A DNA stretch of 64,000 bases, from positions 153,702 through 217,701 of the forward strand of contig NZ_JACHGE010000009.1 of NCBI RefSeq assembly GCF_014202225.1. Reading direction: 5' to 3'. The stretch's first letter is position 1, and each line of letters opens with the position of its first letter. A model generated the notes under the pieces. It was not told the origin of the DNA. It saw nothing but the letters and a program-made list of their open reading frames with translations, and searched no databases. The position numbers were made by a program, and so were the translations under genes. This document shows, piece after piece, positions 19,282 to 28,289 of the stretch. This stretch comes from Algibacter amylolyticus (GTDB lineage: Bacteria; Bacteroidota; Bacteroidia; Flavobacteriales; Flavobacteriaceae).

Positions 19282-20097
19282 TTGAAACCATTATTAAGTA
19301 TTTGCTGCACATCGTATAATCATGAAAACTATATTAAGGAAACTCTTGATGGTTTTTTAATGCAAAAAACCAATTTTCCTATAGAAATTTTAATTCATGA
19401 TGATGCTTCAACCGATAGGTCTGCGGAAATTATTAAGGAATATGCACAAAAAGATGGTCGGATAATAACGATACTTCAAACCGAAAATCAATATTCAAAA
19501 AAAATCAAACCATGGCCCAATTTTCTTTTTCCAATGGCAAAAGGTAAATATTTAGCACTTTGCGAGGGTGATGATTATTGGATAGACCCTTTAAAACTTC
19601 AAAAACAAGTGGATTTTTTGGAAACACATAGCGATTTTAATATTTGTTTTAATGCTTCAAAAATTTATATACAAGATACAAATACTTTTAAAGAAGATCC
19701 TTTTAGAGGAAAATTTCCAGAAATATTAACTATCAAAGATTTAGCACGTAAAAACTATATAAGAACCAATACTGTTGTTATGCGAAATAATTTTACGTTA
19801 CCTGAGTGGTTCAATCAATTACCGTTTGGTGATTGGCCTATGTATCTAATTATGATAAAGGATAATAAGGTGAAGTATATTGATGATGTTATGGGGGTTT
19901 ACAGAATTCATAGTGAAGGTGTATGGTCTGGAAAAGATAAAGCTAAAATGATTGAAATGACGTTAATAGGCTTAGATATGCTTATTAAAAGTAACATATT
20001 ACCAGCTCATATCAACAAGATTCTTTTAAAGCGTTACAGGAAGTACGCATTTAAAGCTCAAAAAGAAAAATTTAGGGGCTATCTTAAAAATCGTTAA
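19282..20097 (+). CDS. Glycosyltransferase family 2
   Basis: 271 residues with a TTG start at 19282, three bases after the preceding stop; no ATG is available nearby and the TTG gives the canonical GT2 first strand (PLLSICCTSYNHENYI). Nucleotide-sugar binding and metal ligation are expected from ILIHDDASTDRS and LCEGDDYWIDP, typical of polysaccharide GT-A enzymes. No membrane helix, so a peripheral cytoplasmic enzyme. Third gene of the aminotransferase-acyltransferase-GT2 unit, and likely transfers the sugar those enzymes make. Confidence 0.88.
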   Translation: MKPLLSICCTSYNHENYIKETLDGFLMQKTNFPIEILIHDDASTDRSAEIIKEYAQKDGRIITILQTENQYSKKIKPWPNFLFPMAKGKYLALCEGDDYWIDPLKLQKQVDFLETHSDFNICFNASKIYIQDTNTFKEDPFRGKFPEILTIKDLARKNYIRTNTVVMRNNFTLPEWFNQLPFGDWPMYLIMIKDNKVKYIDDVMGVYRIHSEGVWSGKDKAKMIEMTLIGLDMLIKSNILPAHINKILLKRYRKYAFKAQKEKFRGYLKNR

Positions 20098-20334
20098 AGC
20101 ATAGTTGTTTTGTTAAAAGTATCATATCTAATATGCTGATAATATGTGTTTTATGGGGGGTGGAAGGTGGAAAACAATTCTAATTGAGCACACTTATATC
20201 CGAAATTAAGTAAAAATTGTGAGATTGCGTTTTAAAAGCTCTATAGAGCCTTCTTTAAATAAACCTTACATGAATTGACGATAACTTTTTGTTTCCTTAA
20301 ATCATAAAAAGTAGGATGTTCCAAGGTTTTCCGT

Positions 20335-21438
20335 TTAAGAATGGTTTTTATGAATTTTTAAAAGCTCGTCATACATTTTCTCTGTAATAACCTCTTTTGT
20401 AAAGTTCTCCTTTAAATGCTTAAACCCATTTTTAATAAACTTTTCTTTTTGTTCTTTATTCTCTAAAACAGTTAATACCGCCTCAGCAAAGGATTCTGGG
20501 TTTTCTTTTTCGCAAAGCAAACCTGTTTGGTTATGGTTTACTACTTCAGGAATACCAGCCGCATTGGTGGCTACAATAGGCACGTGGCTAGCATAAGCTT
20601 CTAAAAGAACACCTCCTGTTGGCTCTAGTTTTGATGTGAACAAAAACAGATCAAAATCAGCAAATATTTCAGGAATATCGTTTCTAAAACCTAAAAATAA
20701 AATGTGGTTTTCAAGCCCTAATTCTTTAGTAAACGCCTTTATTTCATCTTCCATTTTACCAGTACCAATTAATAAAAATTTAGCGTTTGGTAGTTTATCT
20801 TTTAAAATACTTACTGTTTTTACAAATGTAAAATGATCTTTAAAAGGCACAAAGGCCGATATGTTGGCTATTAATTGTGTGGTGTGAGGTAAGCCTAACT
20901 CGTCATGTAGTTTGTATGATTTTGAAGTGAGCTTAAAGTCATCCAAATTTGTGGCGCTTCCAACAATTGAAAATCGCGAATGGTCTTTTATTGATGGTCC
21001 TAGAACATCGATAACAGCCTGAGAAACACAAATAAGTTTTACTAAATGCTTATAGTTGTATTTCCATTTACGTAATGGATTAGTTGCTATGTCCTTTATT
21101 AAGGTTCTAAAAAATACCAATGGTGTTTTCTTAATGGATAGGAGCGAAGCAATAACACATAAGGTATGTGCGGTACTATTATGGATTAAAACCAAATCGA
21201 TTTTTTCTTCCTTTACAACTTGTTTGATTTTTTTTATCCAACTTCTACTATATTCCGATTTTAAAGGAAGCGCATGGACATTATAATTTTTTGAAGCCGC
21301 AATTTCAGCTAATTTGGTTTCGGTAGGGCAAATTAAAACTTGATGCTCTATTTTACTATCGAAAGCGTCATAATAATAAACAATTTGCTGTTCATGACCG
21401 CGCCATACACTAGAAGCTGTTATTTGAAGTAATCTCAT
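20335..21438 (-). CDS. Glycosyltransferase family 4 (GT-B)
   Basis: 367 residues, two Rossmann-like halves. The C-terminal donor-binding site is clear: SAFVPFKDHFTFVKTV, LLIGTGKMEDEIK, FTSKLEPTGGVLLEAYAS (E-x7-E type motif) and ATNAAGIPEVV. The N-terminal half begins MRLLQITASSVWRGHEQQ, resembling acceptors-binding ends of lipopolysaccharide glycosyltransferases. Donor and acceptor are unknown. The 237 bases between its end and the previous gene hold nothing I can recognise. Confidence 0.88.
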   Translation of the reverse strand: MRLLQITASSVWRGHEQQIVYYYDAFDSKIEHQVLICPTETKLAEIAASKNYNVHALPLKSEYSRSWIKKIKQVVKEEKIDLVLIHNSTAHTLCVIASLLSIKKTPLVFFRTLIKDIATNPLRKWKYNYKHLVKLICVSQAVIDVLGPSIKDHSRFSIVGSATNLDDFKLTSKSYKLHDELGLPHTTQLIANISAFVPFKDHFTFVKTVSILKDKLPNAKFLLIGTGKMEDEIKAFTKELGLENHILFLGFRNDIPEIFADFDLFLFTSKLEPTGGVLLEAYASHVPIVATNAAGIPEVVNHNQTGLLCEKENPESFAEAVLTVLENKEQKEKFIKNGFKHLKENFTKEVITEKMYDELLKIHKNHS

Positions 21439-21526
21439 ATAAATTTGTATTCATCAAATGTAAAATAATATATCTAAATTGTTGAAACTTTATAATAAAA
21501 AACGTAAAATATTGTAATATTGCGGT

Positions 21527-22285
21527 ATGAAGAATTCAGTAATTCATGATCATTTTAAGCCTTATAAAACGGAAATAGATAACTTTATTTTCAACTTTGA
21601 TAATGAAGGAGAAGATTTTGGCAATCAACAGCGTAACAGTTTAAAGCTGTTTACCTTAAATGATAGTTTGGTAAATATTAAGTCCTTTAGAATTCCCAAT
21701 ATTGTAAACCAAATTGCTTATAAATTCTTCAGAAAAAGTAAAGCGGAACGCTCTTTCGAGTATGCTAAAAAACTTACCGAATTAAATATAGGAACACCAC
21801 AGCCAATTGCTTATTTCGAGTTTAAAACGCCTTTTTTATTCAAAAAAAGTTATTATATAAGTGAGCATTTAAATTACGATATAACTTATCGAGAACTTAC
21901 TACAGATTTTAATTATCCAGATCATGAAACTATTTTACGCGAGTTTACAAGGTTTACTTATAAATTGCATGAAAATGGTATTAATTTTTTAGACCATTCC
22001 CCAGGTAATACTTTAATAAAGAAAGTCGATGGAAAGTATTTGTTTTATTTAGTTGATTTAAACCGAATGGAATTTAAAGCTATGAATTTTGAAACGCGAA
22101 TTAAAAATTTTGCTCGCTTAACAGTTCATAAATCTATGGTTGAGGTAATGAGCGATGAATATGCAAAATGCTCCGGTGAAGATTATAATAAGGTATTTAA
22201 TTTAATGTGGCAAGAAACTGAAGACTTTCAAGCTAGATACCACCGAAAGAGACGGTTAAAAACCAAAATGAAATTCTGGAAATAA
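21527..22285 (+). CDS. WaaP/Kdo-kinase-like lipopolysaccharide kinase
   Basis: 252 residues with a small-molecule kinase fold like WaaP, KdkA and RIO kinases: an N-terminal lobe with RIPNIVNQIAYKFFRKSKAERSF, then the catalytic loop HENGINFLDHSPGNTLIKK (about residues 150-168) and the metal-binding FYLVDLNRM. Such enzymes phosphorylate Kdo or heptose of the lipid A core. The genomic setting among glycosyltransferases, including a GT9 heptosyltransferase-like gene, supports a core-oligosaccharide role. Transcribed divergently from the GT4 gene. Confidence 0.85.
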   Translation: MKNSVIHDHFKPYKTEIDNFIFNFDNEGEDFGNQQRNSLKLFTLNDSLVNIKSFRIPNIVNQIAYKFFRKSKAERSFEYAKKLTELNIGTPQPIAYFEFKTPFLFKKSYYISEHLNYDITYRELTTDFNYPDHETILREFTRFTYKLHENGINFLDHSPGNTLIKKVDGKYLFYLVDLNRMEFKAMNFETRIKNFARLTVHKSMVEVMSDEYAKCSGEDYNKVFNLMWQETEDFQARYHRKRRLKTKMKFWK

Positions 22286-22448
22286 CTCCATTAATTTTAA
22301 TCGTTTTGTTACTCGTGTTAAAAATAAATTCCAATTGTAATTAGTTTATTTAGAGGAGTGATTTTGCAAATCAGGAAGACTGAAATGAACGATTTTCATT
22401 CATGTGAAAATTTATTTTAGAAAATTCGTGTCTAGGTATAAATTAAAT

Positions 22449-22456
22449 TATTTTTG
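22449..22456 (+). promoter_or_regulatory. -7 box TATTTTTG immediately before GT2 start
   Basis: Exact TAnnTTTG match ending only 5 bases before the ATG at 22462. Transcription would begin at or next to the start codon, so the mRNA could be leaderless. No clear -33 box is seen. Confidence 0.4.
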
Positions 22457-22461
22457 ATGCT

Positions 22462-23295
22462 ATGAAAATTGAAGTATCTGTAATTATTAGCACATACAAT
22501 AGTCCTTTGTGGTTAGAAAAGGTTTTATGGAGTTATGATACGCAGACTTATAAAAATTTTGAAGTTATTATTGCAGATGACGGTTCAGGCGAAGAAACTA
22601 TGCAACTTATTGCTTCTATAAAGAACAAGTTGAGTTATCCTGTACAACATATTTGGCATGAGGATAATGGTTTTCAAAAAACGATTATTTTAAATAAAGC
22701 TACTATTTCGAGTAAAGGTGATTATTTAGTTTATACAGATGGAGATTGTATTGCTAGAAAAGATTTTTTAGAAGTACACGTGGCAAATAGAAAGGCGGGA
22801 TGTTATTTATCTGGTGGTTATTTTAAATTGCCAGAACACATAAGTAAGTTAATTTCTAAGGACGATATTTATAATCAATCCTGTTTCGACATAAAATGGC
22901 TTAAAAAGCATGGTTTAAAATCTTCTTTTAAAAATAATAAATTAACAGCTAGGGGTTTGAAAATGAATATTTTAAATTTTATAACTCCAACTAAAAGCAC
23001 TTGGAATGGCCACAACTCTTCAGCATACAAAAAAGATATTCTTAATGTAAATGGCTATGACGAACGTATGCAATATGGTGGTGAAGACAGAGAATTAGGA
23101 GAACGTTTGGTAAACGCAGGAATGAAGGCTAAGCGCGTTAGGTATAGTGCGATATGTTTACATTTATATCATGAAAGAGGTTATGTAAACCCAGAAATGA
23201 TAGCAGTAAATAAGTCTATTAGGTTAGTAACAAAAACACAGAAATTAACAAAAACGGCTTTTGGAAATCAGCGTGTTAATTTTTCTAATTCTTGA
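22462..23295 (+). CDS. Glycosyltransferase family 2 with galactosyltransferase-type C-terminus
   Basis: 277 residues. The N-terminal GT-A domain has VSVIISTYNSPLWLEKVL, VIIADDGSGEET and the DxD-like YTDGDCIARKDF. The C-terminal segment NGYDERMQYGGEDRELGERL (residues near 212-231) is the GT7/galactosyltransferase C-terminal motif with its acidic catalytic residues. Probably adds a hexose or hexosamine to lipopolysaccharide core or surface glycan. Its final 28 bases overlap the convergent glycosyltransferase gene at 23268-24026. Confidence 0.88.
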   Translation: MKIEVSVIISTYNSPLWLEKVLWSYDTQTYKNFEVIIADDGSGEETMQLIASIKNKLSYPVQHIWHEDNGFQKTIILNKATISSKGDYLVYTDGDCIARKDFLEVHVANRKAGCYLSGGYFKLPEHISKLISKDDIYNQSCFDIKWLKKHGLKSSFKNNKLTARGLKMNILNFITPTKSTWNGHNSSAYKKDILNVNGYDERMQYGGEDRELGERLVNAGMKAKRVRYSAICLHLYHERGYVNPEMIAVNKSIRLVTKTQKLTKTAFGNQRVNFSNS

Positions 23296-24026
23296 TATCT
23301 AAAATAGACACCATAAGCGCTTAAATAACATATTTGAAAACCTTCTTTACCATCTAAAATACCCAACCTAAAAATGTAATTAGTTACAAATTTAATTACA
23401 GGGCGTAAGTATAAATGGTATGGACTCGATTTTTTACCTTTATTAAATAGTTCTAAAGCTTTTAGCTTAGCGTAACGTTCCATTTTAGATTTATAATGAG
23501 CAGAGCTATCAAAGCAATAATGTAACATCGTGTTTTTAAACAATTTGCTTTCGCCATCAATTTCAGGCATTTCATGTACAATTTTATCTTCAATATAATT
23601 TACTGTTCCCTTTTTAAATAACCTATAAGTGGTATCAGTTTGAAAGCCACTAAAACGAATTCTTTTCTGTTTAAAAAAATAGAGGCGTTTAACCATAAAT
23701 GCAACACTATCTTTAGGCGTGTTTATTGCTTCTAGGATTTCATTTTTAAGAGGTTCAGTAATACGCTCATCTGCATCAATAAATAAAATCCATTCGTGGG
23801 TCGCTTGTTTAAGAGCGTAATTTCGTTGATCAGCAAAGTTTTTAAATTTCCGTTGTATAGTTTTAACGTTCTTTAATTGCTGAAGTTTTTCAAATGTGCC
23901 ATCGGTACTAAAAGAGTCTACTACTATAATTTCGTCGGCAAAATCTATATTTTTAATTACGCTCTCAATGTGTTTTATTTCATTAAAAGTGATTATTAAA
24001 GCCGTTATGTTTTGCTTGTTTTTCAA
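23268..24026 (-). CDS. Glycosyltransferase family 2, WaaE/lipopolysaccharide core type
   Basis: 252 residues. Motifs are ITALIITFNEIKHIESVI, FADEIIVVDSFSTDGT, FADQRNYALKQATHEW and the DxD motif FIDADERIT; this combination with an early DSxSxDGT is characteristic of WaaE-like beta-1,4-glucosyltransferases of the core oligosaccharide. The C-terminus has a charged, aromatic helix suggestive of membrane association (PYHLYLRPVIKFVTNYIFR). It precedes no obvious gene in close linkage except the CDP-glycerol transferase-like gene 20 bases upstream on the same strand. Confidence 0.87.
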   Translation of the reverse strand: MKNKQNITALIITFNEIKHIESVIKNIDFADEIIVVDSFSTDGTFEKLQQLKNVKTIQRKFKNFADQRNYALKQATHEWILFIDADERITEPLKNEILEAINTPKDSVAFMVKRLYFFKQKRIRFSGFQTDTTYRLFKKGTVNYIEDKIVHEMPEIDGESKLFKNTMLHYCFDSSAHYKSKMERYAKLKALELFNKGKKSSPYHLYLRPVIKFVTNYIFRLGILDGKEGFQICYLSAYGVYFRYQELEKLTR

Positions 24027-24045
24027 AAAAAAAGTCAGGTTAAAA

Positions 24046-25119
24046 TTATTTAGTAAAAGGGCTGTTATAACTTTTAAGAGTAAAGTAATTTAAGCGTTTT
24101 CTAATTTTATATTTTCGAATTAGATTTAAAGGTTTCTTTTTAAGGTGGTTTTTGTTTTTATGTAAAAAATCGATGGTTGCCGTAATAACACGTTCGGATG
24201 ACTTTCCATCAAAATAGGGGTGTAAATTATTAATGAAATCTTCTATGTTTTTAATCAAACTATTAGGGGCGGTTAATGCTTTTTTAAATGCAGACTCAAT
24301 AGCATTTGTTTCTGTAACATTTATTAAATAATTGTGATTAAACGTGTGGTTAAAAGTAACTACAGGTTTTTTTTGTAATAAAAATTCTTGAATTGCAGAA
24401 GTGGTATCTGCAAACATGATATCCGATTTTTTAAATAGCGGAATTAAATTAGTGGTATCAAAAAAGGTGAAATTTTCACCATTTAAACTTTGCCATTTCA
24501 ACTTCAATTCTTCTGGTAACTTAGGATGCATTACCATTAAAAAGTTATAATTCCCTTGCCTTGATAACTGTTTTATTTCGTTAAAAACATCATTATTATA
24601 AGCTAAACTTAATCGTTTAGTAAAAGTTGTAGCAATAAGTATAGTTGGTGTTTTGGAGTGGTTCTTTTCCGTTATAGGAAATAAAGGGTCAACCTTACTC
24701 CAACCTGTTTCTACAATATCAAAATGCGGATGCTTAGGTTGTTGTAATTTAAAACCGTTTGTACTCGAAGGGCCTTGTGTACAATACAAATCAAAGAAAC
24801 CTCTAATTCTAAAATGAGCTTCTCCGTTATTTTTTTCCGGACGTTTAAAAGATAAAAATCCATGAAATATCTGAACTTTTATACCCGAAATAAAATCTGG
24901 TACATCATCTGTAGCCGCTAAAACGATATCAGGTTGGTAATTTATAACTTCTGTAATATCATTTAAAACATTTTCCTTGAGGTTTAAATCAGGATTATTT
25001 TTATCAAGATCACTAAACCATTTAACTTCATAACCTCGTTTTAAAATCTCTTGTTCCAAAGGGTTACCAATAGGAATGGCGTAACTATAAGATATGTAAA
25101 TTAAAAACTTATAACCCAT
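24046..25119 (-). CDS. CDP-glycerol glycerophosphotransferase-like protein
   Basis: 357 residues. It matches the GT-B-like fold of CDP-glycerol:poly(glycerophosphate) glycerophosphotransferases: QIFHGFLSFKRPEKNNGEAHF (the HG motif), TILIATTFTKRLSLAYNN, FLMVMHPKL and MFADTTSAIQEFLLQKKPVV. Gram-negative homologues probably add a glycerol-phosphate or another nucleotide-activated group to a surface glycan; the substrate is not known. It ends 20 bases before the WaaE-like gene and begins 6 bases after the GT9 gene, so three genes form a short operon. Confidence 0.8.
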   Translation of the reverse strand: MGYKFLIYISYSYAIPIGNPLEQEILKRGYEVKWFSDLDKNNPDLNLKENVLNDITEVINYQPDIVLAATDDVPDFISGIKVQIFHGFLSFKRPEKNNGEAHFRIRGFFDLYCTQGPSSTNGFKLQQPKHPHFDIVETGWSKVDPLFPITEKNHSKTPTILIATTFTKRLSLAYNNDVFNEIKQLSRQGNYNFLMVMHPKLPEELKLKWQSLNGENFTFFDTTNLIPLFKKSDIMFADTTSAIQEFLLQKKPVVTFNHTFNHNYLINVTETNAIESAFKKALTAPNSLIKNIEDFINNLHPYFDGKSSERVITATIDFLHKNKNHLKKKPLNLIRKYKIRKRLNYFTLKSYNSPFTK

Positions 25120-25125
25120 TGGTAG

Positions 25126-26178
25126 TTATTTATTTAAAAAGCTAATTAGCTTTGGTTTTATGTACTCTGGTTTAAATTTTAAATAATAGGCTTCTATATT
25201 TTTTTTAGCCAATGCGATATCATTTTCAGAATATGGTATAAAATCTGAAATGTGAATTGCTACATGTTGGTTGTCACTTTCTACATCTCCAAACCAATTC
25301 TTTTTATTTAAGTAAGGCGAAAATATAGTGAAAGTTTTAATACCTAAAGCTTTTGCCATATTGTTAGCACCACCTTCATTACCAATTAGTGCTGTACAGT
25401 GTTTTGTAATAGCTAAAAATTCACGTAAACTTTTACCAAATATATCAAATAAAATATGTTGTTGTGTTATTTGGTTACAAGCATCAAAGATGGCTTTAGC
25501 ATCTTCTCTCTGTTTCGGAATATAATTAAAAAGTATTCGAGAATCTGGTTTTTGCTCTACTATTGTGTCTAGCAATTGGGCCATATAATTTTTAGGGTAG
25601 GTTTTATTTTCGCTACTTCCTAAAACACTTATCATATATAATGGCTTTGTTAGATCTATATTATGTTTGATTAAATATAATTTAGCGTCCTTAATCTCGG
25701 TAGCCGTTAAATAAATTTTTGGTGTTATAGTATTAAAATTTATTTGAAGGGGTTCTAGAAGTTTGAATCTGTTTTCAAAGGCTAGACTAGAATTGTTTTC
25801 GGGGTGTTTTAAGCGTTTAGTTGTATGGGAGTAAATAAATGCTGTATGCTTTTTATAGTAAGCACTTTTTATTTTAGATTTAACAAATAGGCATATTAAA
25901 GCACTACTTATTTTTCCGTAAACATCTATTACAGCATCATATTCTGCTTTCCGTAATGTTTTTAAAAAAGCAAAAAACTTTAGTTCACTTTTTTCTATTT
26001 CAGGTGTAATAAAAATAAAATTGTCTATAAACGGATTATTCTCAACAACTGGGTAGGTGTGTGTGTTTATTAAATAATCCAATTGTGCTTCAGGGAATTT
26101 ATGGCGAAGACTTTCAAACAATATGCTACTTGTAAGCACATCGCCAATCATTTTTTGTTGAATTATTAAAATTTTCAT
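25126..26178 (-). CDS. Glycosyltransferase family 9 (heptosyltransferase-like)
   Basis: 350 residues. The opening MKILIIQQKMIGDVLTSSIL is the GT9 signature in which the aspartate acts in transfer of heptose. The C-terminal half has LYMISVLGSSENKTYP and LIGNEGGANNMAKALG (the donor phosphate-binding GNEGGxxHxA-type motif, here with N in place of the histidine) and TIFSPYLNKKNWFGD. Likely transfers heptose or a related sugar during lipopolysaccharide core assembly in the cytoplasm. First gene of the GT9, CDP-glycerol transferase-like, WaaE-like run. Confidence 0.87.
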   Translation of the reverse strand: MKILIIQQKMIGDVLTSSILFESLRHKFPEAQLDYLINTHTYPVVENNPFIDNFIFITPEIEKSELKFFAFLKTLRKAEYDAVIDVYGKISSALICLFVKSKIKSAYYKKHTAFIYSHTTKRLKHPENNSSLAFENRFKLLEPLQINFNTITPKIYLTATEIKDAKLYLIKHNIDLTKPLYMISVLGSSENKTYPKNYMAQLLDTIVEQKPDSRILFNYIPKQREDAKAIFDACNQITQQHILFDIFGKSLREFLAITKHCTALIGNEGGANNMAKALGIKTFTIFSPYLNKKNWFGDVESDNQHVAIHISDFIPYSENDIALAKKNIEAYYLKFKPEYIKPKLISFLNK

Positions 26179-26195
26179 CCTAGCATCAAATTACA

Positions 26196-26239
26196 AACAA
26201 AAAATCCCAAATTCCAACTTTTAACGTGTTGGAATTTGG
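26196..26239 (-). terminator. Intrinsic terminator after dapD
   Basis: Perfect 12-base inverted repeat CCAAATTCCAAC / GTTGGAATTTGG (26207-26218 and 26228-26239) with a 9-base loop. On the minus strand it is followed by GATTTTTTGTTTG, a proper U-tract. It lies 26 bases past the dapD stop. Confidence 0.85.
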
Positions 26240-26264
26240 AATTTAGTTTTTGGAGCTTTAAAAT

Positions 26265-27080
26265 TTAAACCGCAACACTGTGATCACGAAGTGCATCGTT
26301 AAGCGAAGTTTTCTTGTTAGTACTTTCTTTACGTTTTCCAATAATTAAAGCACAAGGTACATTGTAACTTCCAGAAGGGAATTCTTTTGCGTAACTACCA
26401 GGAATAACTACCGATCTTGCAGGAACAACACCTTTATATTCTTTTGGCTCATTACCAGTAACATCAATAATTTTTGTACTCATAGTTAATACAACTCCAG
26501 CGCCTAAAACAGCTTCGGTTTCTACACGTACACCTTCTACAACTATACAACGGCTACCAATAAATGCGTTATCTTCAATAATTACTGGAGCAGCTTGTAA
26601 AGGCTCTAAAACACCTCCAATACCAACACCACCAGATAAATGTACATTTTTACCAATTTGTGCACAACTACCAACAGTTGCCCAAGTATCTACCATGGTA
26701 CCTTCGTCTACATAAGCTCCAATATTTACATAACTAGGCATTAAAATAGTACCTGCAGAAATGTAAGCACCGTGTCTTGCAACAGCATTAGGTACAACTC
26801 TAATACCACGCTCTGCAAAGTTTCTTTTTAACGGAATTTTATCATGATATTCAAAAATGCCTGCCTCTAAGGTTTCCATTTTCTGAATTGGGAAATATAA
26901 AACAACAGCTTTTTTAACCCATTCGTTTACTTGCCAACCATCTGCTACTGGTTCTGCAACTCTTAACTCGCCTTTATCTAATAAATCTACTACGTGTCTT
27001 ATTGCTGTGGTGGTCTTTTCTTCCTTTAAAAGATCTCTATTATCCCAAGCGCTTTCGATTGTTTGTTGTAATTCAGTCAT
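26265..27080 (-). CDS. dapD: 2,3,4,5-tetrahydropyridine-2,6-dicarboxylate N-succinyltransferase
   Basis: 271 residues from the ATG at 27080 (MTELQQTIESAWDNR); an earlier in-frame ATG at 27101 adds seven residues not found in the family. The C-terminal left-handed beta helix has hexapeptide repeats: HGAYISAGTILMPSYVNIG, AYVDEGTMVDTWATVGS, CAQIGKNVHLSGGVGIGG. The conserved EDNAFIGSRCIVVEGV block follows. The enzyme catalyses the succinyl-CoA-dependent step of lysine and diaminopimelate synthesis, supplying peptidoglycan. It stands alone with its own terminator. Confidence 0.95.
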   Translation of the reverse strand: MTELQQTIESAWDNRDLLKEEKTTTAIRHVVDLLDKGELRVAEPVADGWQVNEWVKKAVVLYFPIQKMETLEAGIFEYHDKIPLKRNFAERGIRVVPNAVARHGAYISAGTILMPSYVNIGAYVDEGTMVDTWATVGSCAQIGKNVHLSGGVGIGGVLEPLQAAPVIIEDNAFIGSRCIVVEGVRVETEAVLGAGVVLTMSTKIIDVTGNEPKEYKGVVPARSVVIPGSYAKEFPSGSYNVPCALIIGKRKESTNKKTSLNDALRDHSVAV

Positions 27081-27345
27081 TGCTATAATAATTTTTGGCA
27101 AATATAATGGCTATCATTTAAAAAGGCGTTTAAATTGAATTTTTTTAAGTAAAAAAGCTTCATAAAACAATTAGGAAAATGCTGTTTTTAAGATGAAATA
27201 CATATATACTCCTAGAAATGCAGACAAATAATAAATTGCAGTGTGGTTTTGTGTTTTTTAGCGTTTAAATTGGTTTTTGGTCTGTTTATCGTCAAAAACA
27301 TGTCGGTTCTCTTATAAACGAAAATTCGTGGCGTACGACTAATTT

Positions 27346-27379
27346 TTTGTAGTTGAACATGGTTGTGGTTATATATTTG
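27346..27379 (+). promoter_or_regulatory. Promoter of small secreted protein (TTTG-N22-TATATTTG)
   Basis: A -33 TTTG at 27346-27349 and a -7 TATATTTG at 27372-27379 separated by 22 bases, within the range of the Bacteroidota housekeeping sigma factor. The -7 box lies inside the longest open frame, which shows that translation starts further down, at 27392 or 27404. Confidence 0.65.
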
Positions 27380-27403
27380 AACCATCAAACAATGATAAAC
27401 ACA

Positions 27404-27691
27404 ATGAAAACTAATTTTTACATCTTATTCATCTTATTATTAAGCTTCTCTTTAGGAAATGCACAAAGCACTAATGAAGTTGTAAGTAATGATACTAATG
27501 TGATAGTTTCTGTATCAAACGAAACAGAAGTTTCTACTGTAAAAAATGATTCATTATTAATTGATGCCTCTCAAATAAACGAAACAATTGCTCGTAGTTC
27601 TAGCGATATTAGAGTATATTTAAATCGCAAAAGAAAAGTAAGTAATATCAATTTACTTTTTAGAGAAATGAATAAAGCTACTAGAGCATAA
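27404..27691 (+). CDS. Small secreted hypothetical protein
   Basis: 95 residues from ATG 27404 (or 99 from 27392). It has a clear signal peptide (MKTNFYILFILLLSFSLGNA, cleaved before QS). The mature part is a serine/threonine/asparagine-rich stretch followed by a conserved-looking basic tail (VYLNRKRKVSNINLLFREMNKATR). Longer upstream starts run through the -7 promoter box and are rejected. I do not recognise the family. Its own promoter and terminator make it a monocistronic gene. Confidence 0.65.
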   Translation: MKTNFYILFILLLSFSLGNAQSTNEVVSNDTNVIVSVSNETEVSTVKNDSLLIDASQINETIARSSSDIRVYLNRKRKVSNINLLFREMNKATRA

Positions 27692-27733
27692 ACGATAATG
27701 TTCAAATATTAATAATTAAGGTTAAATATCGAA

Positions 27734-27763
27734 AAAGGCTGTCCACTAGGATGGCCTTTCTTG
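27734..27763 (+). terminator. Intrinsic terminator after small secreted gene
   Basis: Stem of 11 base pairs including two G-U pairs (27734-27744 with 27749-27759), ACTA loop, then TCTTGTTTTATT. Lies 42 bases past the stop at 27691 and 30 bases before ruvX. Confidence 0.75.
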
Positions 27764-27792
27764 TTTTATTAAGTTATTTTTGAAAAAAAAAT

Positions 27793-28203
27793 ATGTCAAG
27801 AATTTTAGCAATAGACTTTGGTACTAAAAGAACAGGAATAGCTGTTACAGATGAGTTACAAATAATTGCATCGGGTTTAACTACAGTTAATACTAAAGAG
27901 TTAATTGTATTTTTAAAAGACTACGTGGCTACAGAAAGTGTTGAGTTGTTTTTAGTTGGCGAACCAAAACAAATGGATAATTCTGCTTCCGAAAGCGAAG
28001 TTCATATTGTAAAGTTTCTTGCTAAATTAGAAAAAGCAATCCCAAACATACCAATTAAACGTGTAGACGAGCGCTTTACATCTAAAATGGCATTTCAAAC
28101 CATGATAGATAGTGGCTTGAAAAAAAGCCAGAGAAAAAACAAAGCATTAATTGACGAAATTAGTGCAACACTAATTCTACAGAGTTATTTATATTCTAAA
28201 TAG
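27793..28203 (+). CDS. ruvX: Putative pre-16S rRNA nuclease / Holliday junction resolvase YqgF
   Basis: 136 residues, the full length of the YqgF/RuvX family. RNase H-like fold: RILAIDFGTKRTGIAVTD with the first catalytic aspartate at residue 6, LFLVGEPKQMDNS, and VDERFTSKMA with the acidic pair of the active site, then the C-terminal aspartate in ALIDEISATLIL. The protein matures the 5' end of 16S rRNA and has been linked to recombination. Precedes def on the same strand. Confidence 0.92.
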   Translation: MSRILAIDFGTKRTGIAVTDELQIIASGLTTVNTKELIVFLKDYVATESVELFLVGEPKQMDNSASESEVHIVKFLAKLEKAIPNIPIKRVDERFTSKMAFQTMIDSGLKKSQRKNKALIDEISATLILQSYLYSK

Positions 28204-28260
28204 CTAAACAAAAAAGAGAATAAATTTTTATTAAATACAAAGCATAAACTATAAGTATTG

Positions 28261-28268
28261 TATTTTTG
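28261..28268 (+). promoter_or_regulatory. -7 box TATTTTTG upstream of def
   Basis: Exact TAnnTTTG match 21 bases before the def ATG. No convincing -33 box at 17-23 bases upstream. It suggests def can be transcribed separately from ruvX. Confidence 0.45.
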
Positions 28269-28289
28269 CAAAGAATAATAATTTAGAGA

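Noticed and set aside
20098..20334. Possible small gene between the GT2 and GT4 genes
   Set aside because: No ORF with a plausible start; only short AT-rich sequence with no hairpin or promoter.
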